Positions 1-6,943 of a stretch of DNA of 6,945 nucleotides are shown in pieces. Under the pieces are notes generated by a model. The model had not been told where the DNA came from. It saw only the letters and a list, made by a program, of their open reading frames with translations, and did not search any database. Source of the stretch: an uncultured Lachnospiraceae bacterium (GTDB lineage: Bacteria; Bacillota_A; Clostridia; Lachnospirales; Lachnospiraceae). The stretch spans positions 1-6,945 of the forward strand of contig CADBNG010000403.1 of NCBI GenBank assembly GCA_902795985.1, written 5' to 3'. Position 1 is the first letter of the stretch; each line of letters begins with the position of its first letter. Position numbers and translations under genes: made by a program.

Positions 1-848
1 GACCGCAGGGTCGAAAGCATCCGGGATACAAATCCCTTAAAGGTAAATTTCCTGGCAATAATCGTATACAGGATCGAAAGGAACGCTCCGATGGCAGCTG
101 CTTCGGTGTAGGAGAAAAAGCCGCTGAACATTCCTCCGAGAACGACGACGAAAAGAATGACTATCGGAATGATACCGGTAAGGGATTTCACCTTTTCCTT
201 AAACGGATAATTGGAACCTTTCGGGGCAATATCCGGATGAATGGTGCTCACAATCGTACTGGTAATAATGTAGGCAAACATCAGAATAATGCCGGGAACG
301 ATACCGGCCGCAAATAACTGGCCGATTGACAGATTGCCGGCTGTCAGACCGTAGACAATAAATCCGGTACTGGGCGGAATCAGCCAGCTTAACGTACCGC
401 CGGCTGCAGAAGTTGCGGCAGAAAAGTTGTCATCGTAATTATACCGTCTTGTTTCCGGAAGAGAAAGCTTACCGATGGTTGCCACCGCCGCGGTAGAGGA
501 TCCGCAGATCGCTCCGAAAACACCGTTGGAAACGATCGTCGCCAGATTCAGGCCTCCGCGGAAACGTCCCAGCCATTTTTCACAGGCACTGTACAGTCCC
601 CGGCTCATGCCCGACTCCAGGGTAAATTCCCCCATCAGAACAAACAATGGCACGACGACGAAGCTGTAGCCCTGCATGGTCGTAAACGGAACGGTCGAAA
701 GCCTGCTGACCGCGAGACTGAAATCGTCCACAACCAGAGCATAACCAACGATTCCGACGAGCATCATGGAAACGCCGACGTTCAGGCCAAGGAAGATCAG
801 CAGAACCATTATAACGATTCCAAGAATTGCAACTAAGGATGCGTTCAT
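1..848 (-). CDS. dctM: TRAP transporter large permease subunit, DctM family (3' end cut by window edge)
   Basis: This is the large membrane subunit of a tripartite ATP-independent periplasmic (TRAP) transporter, the part that carries substrate, usually an organic acid, through the cytoplasmic membrane using an ion gradient. Translating the minus strand from ATG at 848 gives 282 residues with no stop before the left edge. The family is usually about 425-430 residues, so roughly the last third is missing. Family hallmarks are visible in order: PLFVLMGE (67-74), a Gly-rich stretch with GGLNLATI at 98-105 and FGAICGSS at 111-118, GGTLSWLIPPS (150-160), GIVPG (182-186) and YTEAAAIGAF (247-256). 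Most of the rest is hydrophobic membrane helix. The start is supported by GAGGGG at 855-860, six bases upstream, and by the hydrophobic helix beginning at residue 5. It follows the URO-D-like gene by 39 bases, so the two are probably co-transcribed. The small permease (DctQ) and binding protein (DctP) are not in the window. The family is sure; the substrate is unknown. Confidence 0.93.
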   Translation of the reverse strand, partial: MNASLVAILGIVIMVLLIFLGLNVGVSMMLVGIVGYALVVDDFSLAVSRLSTVPFTTMQGYSFVVVPLFVLMGEFTLESGMSRGLYSACEKWLGRFRGGLNLATIVSNGVFGAICGSSTAAVATIGKLSLPETRRYNYDDNFSAATSAAGGTLSWLIPPSTGFIVYGLTAGNLSIGQLFAAGIVPGIILMFAYIITSTIVSTIHPDIAPKGSNYPFKEKVKSLTGIIPIVILFVVVLGGMFSGFFSYTEAAAIGAFLSILYTIIARKFTFKGFVSRMLSTLR

Positions 849-887
849 TTTCTACCCCTCTACATTAACAATGTTACTTATTTTTTA

Positions 888-1880
888 TTAGAACATTTCC
901 GCACTCATTTTGTCAATCTCATTCGCCACTTTCTCATAGACTCCCGGATAAATGCTTTCCGGTCCGCCCATCGTCGTGCAGGGAATATAATAGTGCTTTC
1001 CTTTTCCGAAAGTTTCACAGGACCAGCGGACTTCACGGGCGATTATTTCATGCGACGTTTCCGGATTATCGACCTTGGCGCTGTCAATGCCGCCCATAAA
1101 GGAAATCTTTCCGCCGTACTCTTCTATTAATTTGTTAATATTGTTGGTGGTCATCACACCCTGCCACACGTCGATATGCATATCGATCATGTCCGGCACC
1201 AGTGTCTCCGCGTAGGAATCCGAATGATGAACAATGATTTCAACACCGTTATCTTTGTAATATCCGTACACCTTTTCATAGTGCGGCTTGATGAATTCCC
1301 GGAACATTTCCGGTTTCAGGAAAGTGGACTGCTGGCTTCCCCAGTCGTCATGATGGAAAAGCGCGTCGGGTTTGATATACTTGCAGACCAGCTCCGCCAG
1401 TCTCATCTCATACTCTTCAATACAATCCATGATCTCCGCAACTTCATCCGGATACTCATAGAAGGCCATCAGCGCATTCTGGATTTCGCACAGATAATGA
1501 AGCTGCTCAAACATGCCCGGAGAAATAAAGGTAGCAGCAAAATATTCGCTGCGGTCTACCTGCTTCGCCAGTTCACCATAGCGTTCCCATTCCGAGACCG
1601 GATAATCCAGCTTCGGAGGCCGGACATAATCCCTCCAGTTTTCAATGTCCTTGCAGACAATGTGTTCCGCATCGTGAATCGGAAAAGGTCCGGGTGTCCC
1701 GATCGGCCATACCTTGGTCACACCCCAGTTGTCCACAAGCGGAATGCCGTCATTCAGCGGACGTTTATTGTTTGCTCTTGCCGGATCCATCACATGCTGC
1801 ATGAATTCATACTGCTTAACGAAGCGGTCCGGTTTTCCGCCGTGAATGGTTTCCAGGAAGTTCTGTCTGACAGTAAGCAT
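888..1880 (-). CDS. Uroporphyrinogen decarboxylase (URO-D) superfamily protein, methyltransferase-like, not HemE
   Basis: A 330-residue soluble TIM-barrel protein of the URO-D superfamily. The family holds HemE (haem synthesis) and many corrinoid- or cofactor-dependent methyltransferases such as MtaA/MtbA and O-demethylase components. The Arg-Gln-Ala-Gly-Arg-Tyr motif near the N terminus of HemE is absent, so haem synthesis is unlikely. Landmarks: KPDRF at 16-20, HHDDWGSQQ at 176-184, KPEMFREFIKPHY at 189-201, HHSDSY at 218-223 followed by VPDMIDMHIDVWQG at 228-241, GGID at 263-266, and YIPCTTMGGPES at 298-309. In MtaA/MtbA, zinc is held by His-X-Cys plus a later Cys. Here the first pair reads His219-Ser-Asp221 and the later Cys is Cys301, so Asp would replace a Cys ligand. 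The start is supported by GGAGGT at 1886-1891, five bases upstream. The gene is first in an operon with dctM; no corrinoid-binding protein is nearby. Superfamily membership is confident. The reaction (methyl transfer, demethylation, decarboxylation) is undecided. Confidence 0.9.
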   Translation of the reverse strand: MLTVRQNFLETIHGGKPDRFVKQYEFMQHVMDPARANNKRPLNDGIPLVDNWGVTKVWPIGTPGPFPIHDAEHIVCKDIENWRDYVRPPKLDYPVSEWERYGELAKQVDRSEYFAATFISPGMFEQLHYLCEIQNALMAFYEYPDEVAEIMDCIEEYEMRLAELVCKYIKPDALFHHDDWGSQQSTFLKPEMFREFIKPHYEKVYGYYKDNGVEIIVHHSDSYAETLVPDMIDMHIDVWQGVMTTNNINKLIEEYGGKISFMGGIDSAKVDNPETSHEIIAREVRWSCETFGKGKHYYIPCTTMGGPESIYPGVYEKVANEIDKMSAEMF

Positions 1881-1920
1881 AAATTACCTCCAGAGGCGAT
1901 TAAAACAATTTAAACAGCCT

Positions 1921-1936
1921 TGTTACTTTTTTAACA
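1921..1936. repeat. Short inverted repeat at the predicted transcription start
   Basis: TGTTA (1921-1925) and TAACA (1932-1936) form a 5-base dyad with a 6-base spacer, spanning the candidate -10 and the predicted start point. It could be a second protein-binding half of the operator region or chance in A/T-rich DNA. Confidence 0.3.
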
Positions 1937-1961
1937 TACCCTTTTCCAATCCGTATGTCAT
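1933..1961 (-). promoter_or_regulatory. Candidate sigma-A-type promoter for the URO-D-like/TRAP operon
   Basis: On the minus strand, ATGACA (1956-1961, five of six to TTGACA) is followed after exactly 17 bases by TATGTT (1933-1938, four of six to TATAAT). Transcription would begin near 1926, leaving a leader of about 45 bases before the ATG at 1880. The location, between the hprK terminator and a gene with its own strong ribosome binding site, is where a promoter is needed. The -10 is imperfect, so it may need an activator or be weak. Confidence 0.5.
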
Positions 1962-1975
1962 TTTTTTTACATACG
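1952..1975. promoter_or_regulatory. Inverted repeat, candidate operator overlapping the -35 box
   Basis: Perfect 7-base arms CGTATGT (1952-1958) and ACATACG (1969-1975) are separated by a 10-base A/T-rich spacer containing a run of eight T. A further ACATAC (1934-1939), in the same orientation as the second arm, overlaps the candidate -10. The arrangement fits a dimeric repressor or activator site on the URO-D-like/TRAP promoter. It is not followed by a T run on either strand, so it does not look like a terminator. No regulator gene is in the window. Confidence 0.45.
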
Positions 1976-2000
1976 CTAAATCAACCGCAGCCGGATCGCA

Positions 2001-2054
2001 TAAAAAGGCTCTCATACCATTCCGAATGTTATTATTCGTGATATGAGAGTCTTT
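2001..2054 (-). terminator. Rho-independent terminator after hprK, two-tier hairpin
   Basis: Plus-strand arms 2004-2016 and 2042-2054 are inverted repeats of 13 bases with one mismatch. A second perfect 5-base stem lies inside (2023-2027 with 2034-2038, loop 2028-2033). Read on the minus strand, the outer stem (arm TATGAGAGCCTTT) runs straight into TTTTTA, giving the U tract expected of an intrinsic terminator about 17 bases after the hprK stop. The single mismatch is A opposite C in the minus-strand RNA. It separates the housekeeping operon from the URO-D/TRAP operon. Read on the plus strand the T run is only three long, so it is better read as serving hprK. Confidence 0.78.
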
Positions 2055-2070
2055 AACGATGAAACCGTGC

Positions 2071-3033
2071 TCAGACGTTTCCGCTTTCGTTCTTCTTTCT
2101 TTCCTCTTCTCTGCCCCGGATCAGATTTGCCTGAACGCGCTGGTACAGTTCTTCCGCAGCGTTGTACCCCATCTTCTTCTGACGATGGTTGACAGCTGCC
2201 GTCTCCACAATAACGGCAATATTCCGTCCGGGACGGATGGGGATCGTATTACAGACAATTTTATGGCCCAGGTACTCTGTATACTCCACGTTTAATCCGA
2301 GACGGTCATAATCCTTTTCCCGCCCCCACTCTTCCAGATGAACCACCAGGTCAATCACATGCTGGTCTTCCACGCACTCCACGCCATAGAGGCTTTTGAT
2401 ATTAATCACGCCGATACCGCGCATTTCAATAAAGTGTTTCGTCATATCCGGCGCTTCACCGATCAGGGTTTCACTGCTGATGCTGCGCAGGGTCACTACG
2501 TCGTCACTGACCAGGCGATGGCCTCTCCGGACCAGTTCCAGAGCCGCTTCGCTTTTCCCGATCCCGCTTTCTCCCGTCAGGAGGACGCCTTCCCCGTAAA
2601 CGTCCACTAAGACGCCGTGGATCGTAATCGAAGGTGCCAGCTCCTCGTTCATCCAGCGGATAATGGCCGCTGTAAAAGCCGAGGTCTTTTTATTTGCGAT
2701 CAGTATCGGAACGTTATACTCAATGGCCAGGCTTTTCACAATATCATGGGGTTCGTTCCCGTTAGTAAAGATCACGCAGGGAATTCCCTTGGATATGAAA
2801 TCACGGAAAGCCTTTGCACGGCGCTCCTCCGAAATCGTGTTAAGATAAGTATATTCCACGTTGCCGATGACCTGAACGCGGTTCTTGGAAAAATGTTCAA
2901 AAAAACCGGTAAGCTGAAGCGCCGGACGGTTGATTTCCGGAACGGTCAGCGCGAAATCGGATACATCCACTTCCGGTACCGCGTTCTTCAGTTCCATCTT
3001 CTCCAGCAGACGGTTAAAGGTTATCTCCTGCAT
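2071..3033 (-). CDS. hprK: HPr kinase/phosphorylase
   Basis: A cytoplasmic bifunctional enzyme that phosphorylates the PTS protein HPr on Ser46 and removes that phosphate. This sets carbon catabolite repression in low-GC Gram-positive bacteria. The product has 320 residues, the usual size. The N-terminal domain (about 1-130) includes INRPALQLTGFFEHF at 34-48. The kinase core has the catalytic histidine in ITIHGVLVDVYGEG (His139), Walker A GESGIGKSE at 154-162, the acidic pair Asp177-Asp178 in LVSDD, the family signature EMRGIGVINIKSLYG at 203-217, and IRPGRN at 266-271. All expected catalytic residues are present. The tail from about 307 is charged (many Glu, Lys and Arg). The ATG at 3033 lies inside the end of uvrC (20-base overlap) but is preceded by a perfect AGGAGG, so hprK can be translated strongly on its own while sharing the ftsH-uvrC transcript. 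A terminator follows about 17 bases after the stop. Confidence 0.98.
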   Translation of the reverse strand: MQEITFNRLLEKMELKNAVPEVDVSDFALTVPEINRPALQLTGFFEHFSKNRVQVIGNVEYTYLNTISEERRAKAFRDFISKGIPCVIFTNGNEPHDIVKSLAIEYNVPILIANKKTSAFTAAIIRWMNEELAPSITIHGVLVDVYGEGVLLTGESGIGKSEAALELVRRGHRLVSDDVVTLRSISSETLIGEAPDMTKHFIEMRGIGVINIKSLYGVECVEDQHVIDLVVHLEEWGREKDYDRLGLNVEYTEYLGHKIVCNTIPIRPGRNIAVIVETAAVNHRQKKMGYNAAEELYQRVQANLIRGREEERKKNESGNV

Positions 3034-4873
3034 TCTCTTCCTCCTTTTTTCTGAAAAATTCCCATACGGCTTCTGCCGCGGCCCGGTTCATGGCCGGCAG
3101 TTTTTCCAGCTCCTCCACCGGGGCGTTTTTCAGTTCCTCGAGACTGTCAAAATGACGCATCAGATCCTTTCTGCGCGCCGGTCCGATTCCTTTGATCTCG
3201 TCCAGGACCGAATGAACCTGTCCTTTGCTCCGCAGCTGCCGGTGATAGGTAATGGCAAAGCGGTGCGCCTCATCCTGGATCCTCGTGATCAGCGCGAATT
3301 CCGGTGAATGGCTATCCATCGGCAGTTCATGCCCGCAATAATACAGCCCCCTCGTCCGGTGATGATCGTCTTTTACCATTCCGCAGACCGCGATATCCAG
3401 TCCGAAATCCTCCAGCACCTGCGTACAGACGTTCACCTGTCCTTTTCCGCCGTCCATGAGAATCAGGTCCGGCATCCGGGAAAACCCCCGGTCCCCGTCA
3501 TCCGCCGCTCTCGCGAACCGCCGGGTCAGGACTTCTTTTAACGAAGCATAATCATCCGGCCCTTCCACGGTTTCAATCCGGAATTTCCGGTAATCGCTTT
3601 TCTTCTTTTTGCCGTTTTCAAAAACAACCATTGAGCCGACGGACAGGAAGCCGCTGATATTGGAAATATCATAGGCCTCGATGCGTTCCGGCTTTCCGGA
3701 ATCCAGGAGACGTCCAAGCGCGGAAAGGGCTTCCCGCGTGTTCTCCTCTTCCCTTTTGATTCGTTCCGTATCCTGATCCAGAACGATCTGCGCATTGCGC
3801 AGGGCCAGCTCGACCATTTTCTCCTTTTTTCCCTTGCGGGGCTCCGTGACGGTCACTTTGGAGCCTTTCTTTTCAGACAGCCAGTCCGCGATCAGGCCGG
3901 CGTCCTCCGCCGCTTCGGACAGCATCAGGGTCTTCGGAATAAAATCCGTTCCGGAATAAAACTGCATCAGAAAGCTTTTGAGGATGAAAGCGCTCTCTTC
4001 TTCCGGATCCGTTTTCAGATAATAATGCTCCCGTCCGATCAGACGGCCGTTGCGAAGATAAAAAACCTGCGCGATCGCGTCTTCCCCCCTTCGGGCCAGG
4101 GCAACGATATCCCAGTCTTCTCCGGGGGAAACGGCCGCTTTCTGGGATTCTGAGATCCGTTTGACGCTGCCGATCAGGTCCCGGATCCGCGCCGCCTCTT
4201 CAAACCGGAGTTCTTCCGCGGCTGCCGTCATCTGACCGGTCAGCTCCTGCAGGATTTTCCCGTAATTCCCGTTGATGAAATCCATTGCCGCGCTGACGTT
4301 TTTCCCGTACTCTTCCGGCGTAATCCGGTCCCGGCACGGGGCGTCGCACTGATGGATATGATAATACAGGCAGGGACGGACCGAATCCTTTTCCTGCGGC
4401 AGCTTCATATTGCAGGACCGGATACGATACAGCTTGCGGATCAGTTCAATCGCTTCTTTTACCGAGGCCGAACTGGTATAGGGACCGAAATAACGGGACC
4501 GGTCTTTTTTTATGGTACGGGAAAAAAGGATCCGCGGATAGGTTTCTTCCAGCGTGATCCGGATATAGGGATAGGTTTTATCGTCTTTCAGAAGGGTATT
4601 GTATTTCGGACGGTGCTCCTTGATCAGGTTGCATTCCAGAACAAGAGCCTCCAGCTCCGAGTCCGTCACGATATATTCAAAGCGCCGGATATGGGGCACC
4701 ATCTTTTCGATCTTCGGCCCCTTGTTTCGGCTGCTCTGAAAATACTGGCGGACCCGGTTTCGAAGGCTCACCGCTTTGCCGACGTAAATGATTTCATCAT
4801 TTTCGCCGTGCATGATATACACGCCGCTTTTCGCCGGCAGTTTTTTCAGTTCGTCACTGATGACAAAATCCAT
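3014..4873 (-). CDS. uvrC: Excinuclease ABC subunit C
   Basis: The nuclease subunit of UvrABC nucleotide excision repair, which makes both cuts around damaged DNA after UvrB loading. It has 619 residues, normal for the family. Domains in order: GIY-YIG nuclease for the 3' cut (about 13-95), with GVYIM at 17-21, IYVGKA at 29-34, Arg40, Glu80 and Asn92 in the expected places; a cysteine cluster Cys154, Cys168, Cys176, Cys180, matching the spacing of the four iron-sulfur cysteines reported for E. coli UvrC; a UVR UvrB-binding motif around 205-240; an RNase H-like nuclease for the 5' cut, with likely triad Asp402 (YDISNISG), Asp474 (LMDGGKGQ) and His537 (DEAHRFA); and a tandem helix-hairpin-helix at about 555-607 (IKGIGPARRK). 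The start at 4873 fits the family N terminus, but only five bases separate it from the ftsH stop. The nearest purine-rich Shine-Dalgarno match (4890-4900) is about 17-18 bases away, so translation is probably coupled to ftsH. The 3' end overlaps hprK. Confidence 0.98.
   Translation of the reverse strand: MDFVISDELKKLPAKSGVYIMHGENDEIIYVGKAVSLRNRVRQYFQSSRNKGPKIEKMVPHIRRFEYIVTDSELEALVLECNLIKEHRPKYNTLLKDDKTYPYIRITLEETYPRILFSRTIKKDRSRYFGPYTSSASVKEAIELIRKLYRIRSCNMKLPQEKDSVRPCLYYHIHQCDAPCRDRITPEEYGKNVSAAMDFINGNYGKILQELTGQMTAAAEELRFEEAARIRDLIGSVKRISESQKAAVSPGEDWDIVALARRGEDAIAQVFYLRNGRLIGREHYYLKTDPEEESAFILKSFLMQFYSGTDFIPKTLMLSEAAEDAGLIADWLSEKKGSKVTVTEPRKGKKEKMVELALRNAQIVLDQDTERIKREEENTREALSALGRLLDSGKPERIEAYDISNISGFLSVGSMVVFENGKKKKSDYRKFRIETVEGPDDYASLKEVLTRRFARAADDGDRGFSRMPDLILMDGGKGQVNVCTQVLEDFGLDIAVCGMVKDDHHRTRGLYYCGHELPMDSHSPEFALITRIQDEAHRFAITYHRQLRSKGQVHSVLDEIKGIGPARRKDLMRHFDSLEELKNAPVEELEKLPAMNRAAAEAVWEFFRKKEEENAGDNL
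3040..3045 (-). promoter_or_regulatory. Strong Shine-Dalgarno for hprK inside the uvrC 3' end
   Basis: On the minus strand this reads AGGAGG, a full match to the 16S rRNA anti-Shine-Dalgarno core, six bases before the hprK ATG at 3033. It lies within the last codons of uvrC (the Glu-Glu-Glu run at 611-613). It fixes the hprK start despite the 20-base overlap with uvrC. Confidence 0.85.
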
Positions 4874-4878
4874 GCTGC

Positions 4879-6849
4879 TTACCCGGCCGTTCCCTCCTCC
4901 GAAGAATCACCGGCCGTTTCCGCCGGGGTTTCGCCGGCCGCCGCTTCGGAAACCGGCGGCTCCGCAGACGTTCCCAGATAGATCACCGGTTCCGGTTTGA
5001 CCCGCTCTTCCAGGACCTTATGGTAAATATCCATAAACTCCGCGCCGGTAATCGTTTCTTTCTCGATCAGGAATTCCGCGATCTTATCCAGGGCATCCCG
5101 GTTCTCGCTCAGAAGCCGTTTTGCTTCATCATAGGCGTTTTTGAGCATTTCCATGATCTCGTGATCGATTTCCGTCGCCGTGGAATCCCCGCAGGTCAGA
5201 TAGGTCTTGCCGTCCAGGTATTTATTCTCCTGCTGCTCCAGGCTCATCAGGCCGAATTTCTCGGACATCCCGTACTGGGTAATCATGGCCCGGCAGAGTT
5301 TGGTTGCTTTTTCAATATCGTTCGCGGCGCCGGTCGTTACGTTGCCGAATACGATTTCCTCCGCCGCGCGTCCGCCCAGGGTGGATACGAGCATGGCTTC
5401 CAGCTCCGTTTTCGTATTGAGGTATTTCTCCTCTTCCGGAACCTGCATGACATATCCCAGCGCGCCCATGGTTCTTGGGACAATCGTGATCTTCTGAACC
5501 GGTTCCGCATCCTTCTGCAGCGCGGTCAGCAAAGCATGGCCGACTTCATGATAGGAAACGATCCGGCGTTCCTCTTTGCTCAGGATCCGGTCTTTCTTCT
5601 CCTTGCCTACCAGGACGACTTCCACCGCTTCAAACAGGTCTTTCTGGCAGACGGCCTTTCTGCCGTTTTTAACCGCAAGGATCGCGGCTTCATTAACCAT
5701 GTTGGCCAGATCGGAACCCACCGCGCCGGACGTTGCCAGGGCAATCTCGTTCAGATCCACCGTTTCATCCAGAAGGACTTTCTTCGCGTGGACCTTCAGG
5801 ATTTCCACACGTCCCCGCAGATCGGGTCTTTCGACAATAACACGGCGGTCAAACCGTCCGGGACGCAGCAGCGCCGGGTCCAGGATCTCCGGCCGGTTGG
5901 TAGCGGCCAGGATCAGAATTCCCTTATCACTGTCAAAACCGTCCATTTCCGCCAGAAGCTGGTTCAGCGTCTGCTCACGCTCGTCATTGCCGCCGAAACG
6001 GGAATCACGGGATTTACCGATCGCGTCGATTTCGTCGATAAAAATAATGCAGGGAGACTGTTTCTTTGCTTCTTCAAACAGGTCCCGGACACGGGAGGCT
6101 CCGACGCCCACAAACATTTCCACAAATTCGGAACCTGACAGGGAAAAGAACGGAACATGGGCTTCGCCGGCTACCGCCTTGGCCAGCAGCGTTTTACCCG
6201 TTCCGGGAGGTCCGACCAGCAGCGCCCCCTTCGGCAGCTTCGCGCCGATCCGGGTGAAGCGTTCCGGATGATGCAGAAATTCCACCATTTCCTGAAGAGA
6301 TTCCTTGGCCTCATCCTCCCCGGCCACATCCGCAAAGGTTACGCCGGTCTCTTTCTGGACATACGCCCGCGCCTTGCTTTTGCCGACGCCCATGATCCCG
6401 CCGCCGTTTCTGCGCATCAGAATACTGAAAAAGACCATCAGGATGATAAACGGAAGCGCAATCCCGGCAATCGTTGAAAAGACCGACATCAGGGGATCCG
6501 GTGATTTCTTGTTGTAAGTGATATTTTTTCCTTCCAGCAGCTCGATCAGTCCGTTTTCGTCCCCGACCAGATTCGTCGTATACTGGACCTTTGTGTCCGC
6601 GGAAGGCTGCTTGACCGGCGTAATAGTCAGTTTGCCTTCCTGCAGTTCCACCTCCTTGATCTCTCCGGCTTCCACCATTTCCACGAATTTATCGTACGTC
6701 ATGTCCACGTCCGTAGACCGGCGGTTCATAAAATTGCTGAACAGCCCGAAAATGAGGAACGCCAGAAAAAGGCTGAAGATAAAACGGAGAAGCCCGTTAT
6801 CCCGACTATTGCGATTTCCGTTATCGCCGTTGTTGTTTCCTTCGTTCAT
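4879..6849 (-). CDS. ftsH: ATP-dependent zinc metalloprotease FtsH
   Basis: A membrane-anchored AAA+ protease that extracts and degrades misfolded membrane proteins and some regulators; it works as a hexamer facing the cytoplasm. The product has 656 residues. An Asn/Gly/Arg-rich N terminus (1-19) precedes a first membrane helix (about 21-41), then an extracytoplasmic domain (about 45-118) and a second helix (about 121-144). The AAA+ core has Walker A GPPGTGKT (213-220), the pore loop Phe-Val-Gly at 246-248, Walker B IIFIDEID (268-275) and the second region of homology RPGRFDRR (329-336) with its arginine fingers. The protease domain has zinc site HEVGH (434-438), where many FtsH proteins have HEAGH, and third ligand Asp511 in AANDIEKAT. 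The last 28 or so residues are low-complexity Ala/Pro/Glu/Gly. The start is supported by GGAG at 6855-6858, five bases before ATG, and by the position of the first helix. It leads the visible operon; no clear promoter is seen between it and the right edge. Confidence 0.98.
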   Translation of the reverse strand: MNEGNNNGDNGNRNSRDNGLLRFIFSLFLAFLIFGLFSNFMNRRSTDVDMTYDKFVEMVEAGEIKEVELQEGKLTITPVKQPSADTKVQYTTNLVGDENGLIELLEGKNITYNKKSPDPLMSVFSTIAGIALPFIILMVFFSILMRRNGGGIMGVGKSKARAYVQKETGVTFADVAGEDEAKESLQEMVEFLHHPERFTRIGAKLPKGALLVGPPGTGKTLLAKAVAGEAHVPFFSLSGSEFVEMFVGVGASRVRDLFEEAKKQSPCIIFIDEIDAIGKSRDSRFGGNDEREQTLNQLLAEMDGFDSDKGILILAATNRPEILDPALLRPGRFDRRVIVERPDLRGRVEILKVHAKKVLLDETVDLNEIALATSGAVGSDLANMVNEAAILAVKNGRKAVCQKDLFEAVEVVLVGKEKKDRILSKEERRIVSYHEVGHALLTALQKDAEPVQKITIVPRTMGALGYVMQVPEEEKYLNTKTELEAMLVSTLGGRAAEEIVFGNVTTGAANDIEKATKLCRAMITQYGMSEKFGLMSLEQQENKYLDGKTYLTCGDSTATEIDHEIMEMLKNAYDEAKRLLSENRDALDKIAEFLIEKETITGAEFMDIYHKVLEERVKPEPVIYLGTSAEPPVSEAAAGETPAETAGDSSEEGTAG

Positions 6850-6943
6850 TCTTACTCCATTCTTTCCGCTGTCCTGAATCGTTCATGCAGTCGAATACCA
6901 GCGGTTTATTGTCCATGCAGAAGCGGCTCAGCAGCAGCAACAG
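6821..6943 (-). other. Uncertain reading frame entering from the right edge and overlapping the ftsH start
   Basis: One minus-strand frame stays open from the right edge (about 6943) to TAA at 6821-6823, giving 40 residues that begin LLLLLSRFCMDNKP and end in a basic tail ERRKQQRR. It would overlap the first 29 bases of ftsH. Its codons (CTG, TTC, GAC, CGC) resemble those of the neighbouring genes, so it may be the C terminus of an upstream gene. A second frame also enters and stops earlier, with TAA at 6906-6908 after 12 residues (AVAAAEPLLHGQ). Only one of the two can be the real upstream gene, and neither is recognised. Confidence 0.25.

Noticed and set aside
434..438. FtsH HEVGH (residues 434-438 of the protein) as a defective zinc site
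   Set aside because: Both His ligands, the catalytic Glu and Asp511 are present; Ala to Val at the variable position is seen in clostridial FtsH proteins and keeps the HExxH pattern. The numbers here are residues, not bases.
888..1880. Annotation as hemE (true uroporphyrinogen decarboxylase)
   Set aside because: The N-terminal RQAGRY-type substrate motif of HemE is absent, and the protein has features of the methyltransferase-like branch.
1176..1913. 245-residue plus-strand open frame opposite the URO-D-like gene
   Set aside because: The minus-strand protein has clear family motifs, a good ribosome binding site and a neighbour in operon; the plus-strand frame has none and runs across the promoter region.
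1892..2000. A CcpA cre site linking hprK to the neighbouring catabolic operon
   Set aside because: No stretch matches the TGWNANCGNTNWCA-type consensus well; the visible palindromes have a different core and spacing.
3538..3795. 85-residue minus-strand frame inside uvrC
   Set aside because: It is out of frame within the conserved nuclease region of uvrC, which is uninterrupted; no sign of a frameshift.
4352..4981. 209-residue plus-strand open frame opposite the uvrC 5' end and ftsH 3' end
   Set aside because: It spans two convincing minus-strand genes and has no recognisable motif or ribosome binding site.
5020..6138. 372-residue plus-strand open frame opposite ftsH
   Set aside because: It is entirely antisense to well-conserved ftsH sequence with all catalytic motifs, has no recognisable domain, and arises from codon bias on the real strand.
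6866..6904. Inverted repeat CCGCTG / CAGCGG upstream of ftsH as a terminator or riboswitch
   Set aside because: Only six paired bases with a 27-base loop and no T run; too weak to support.
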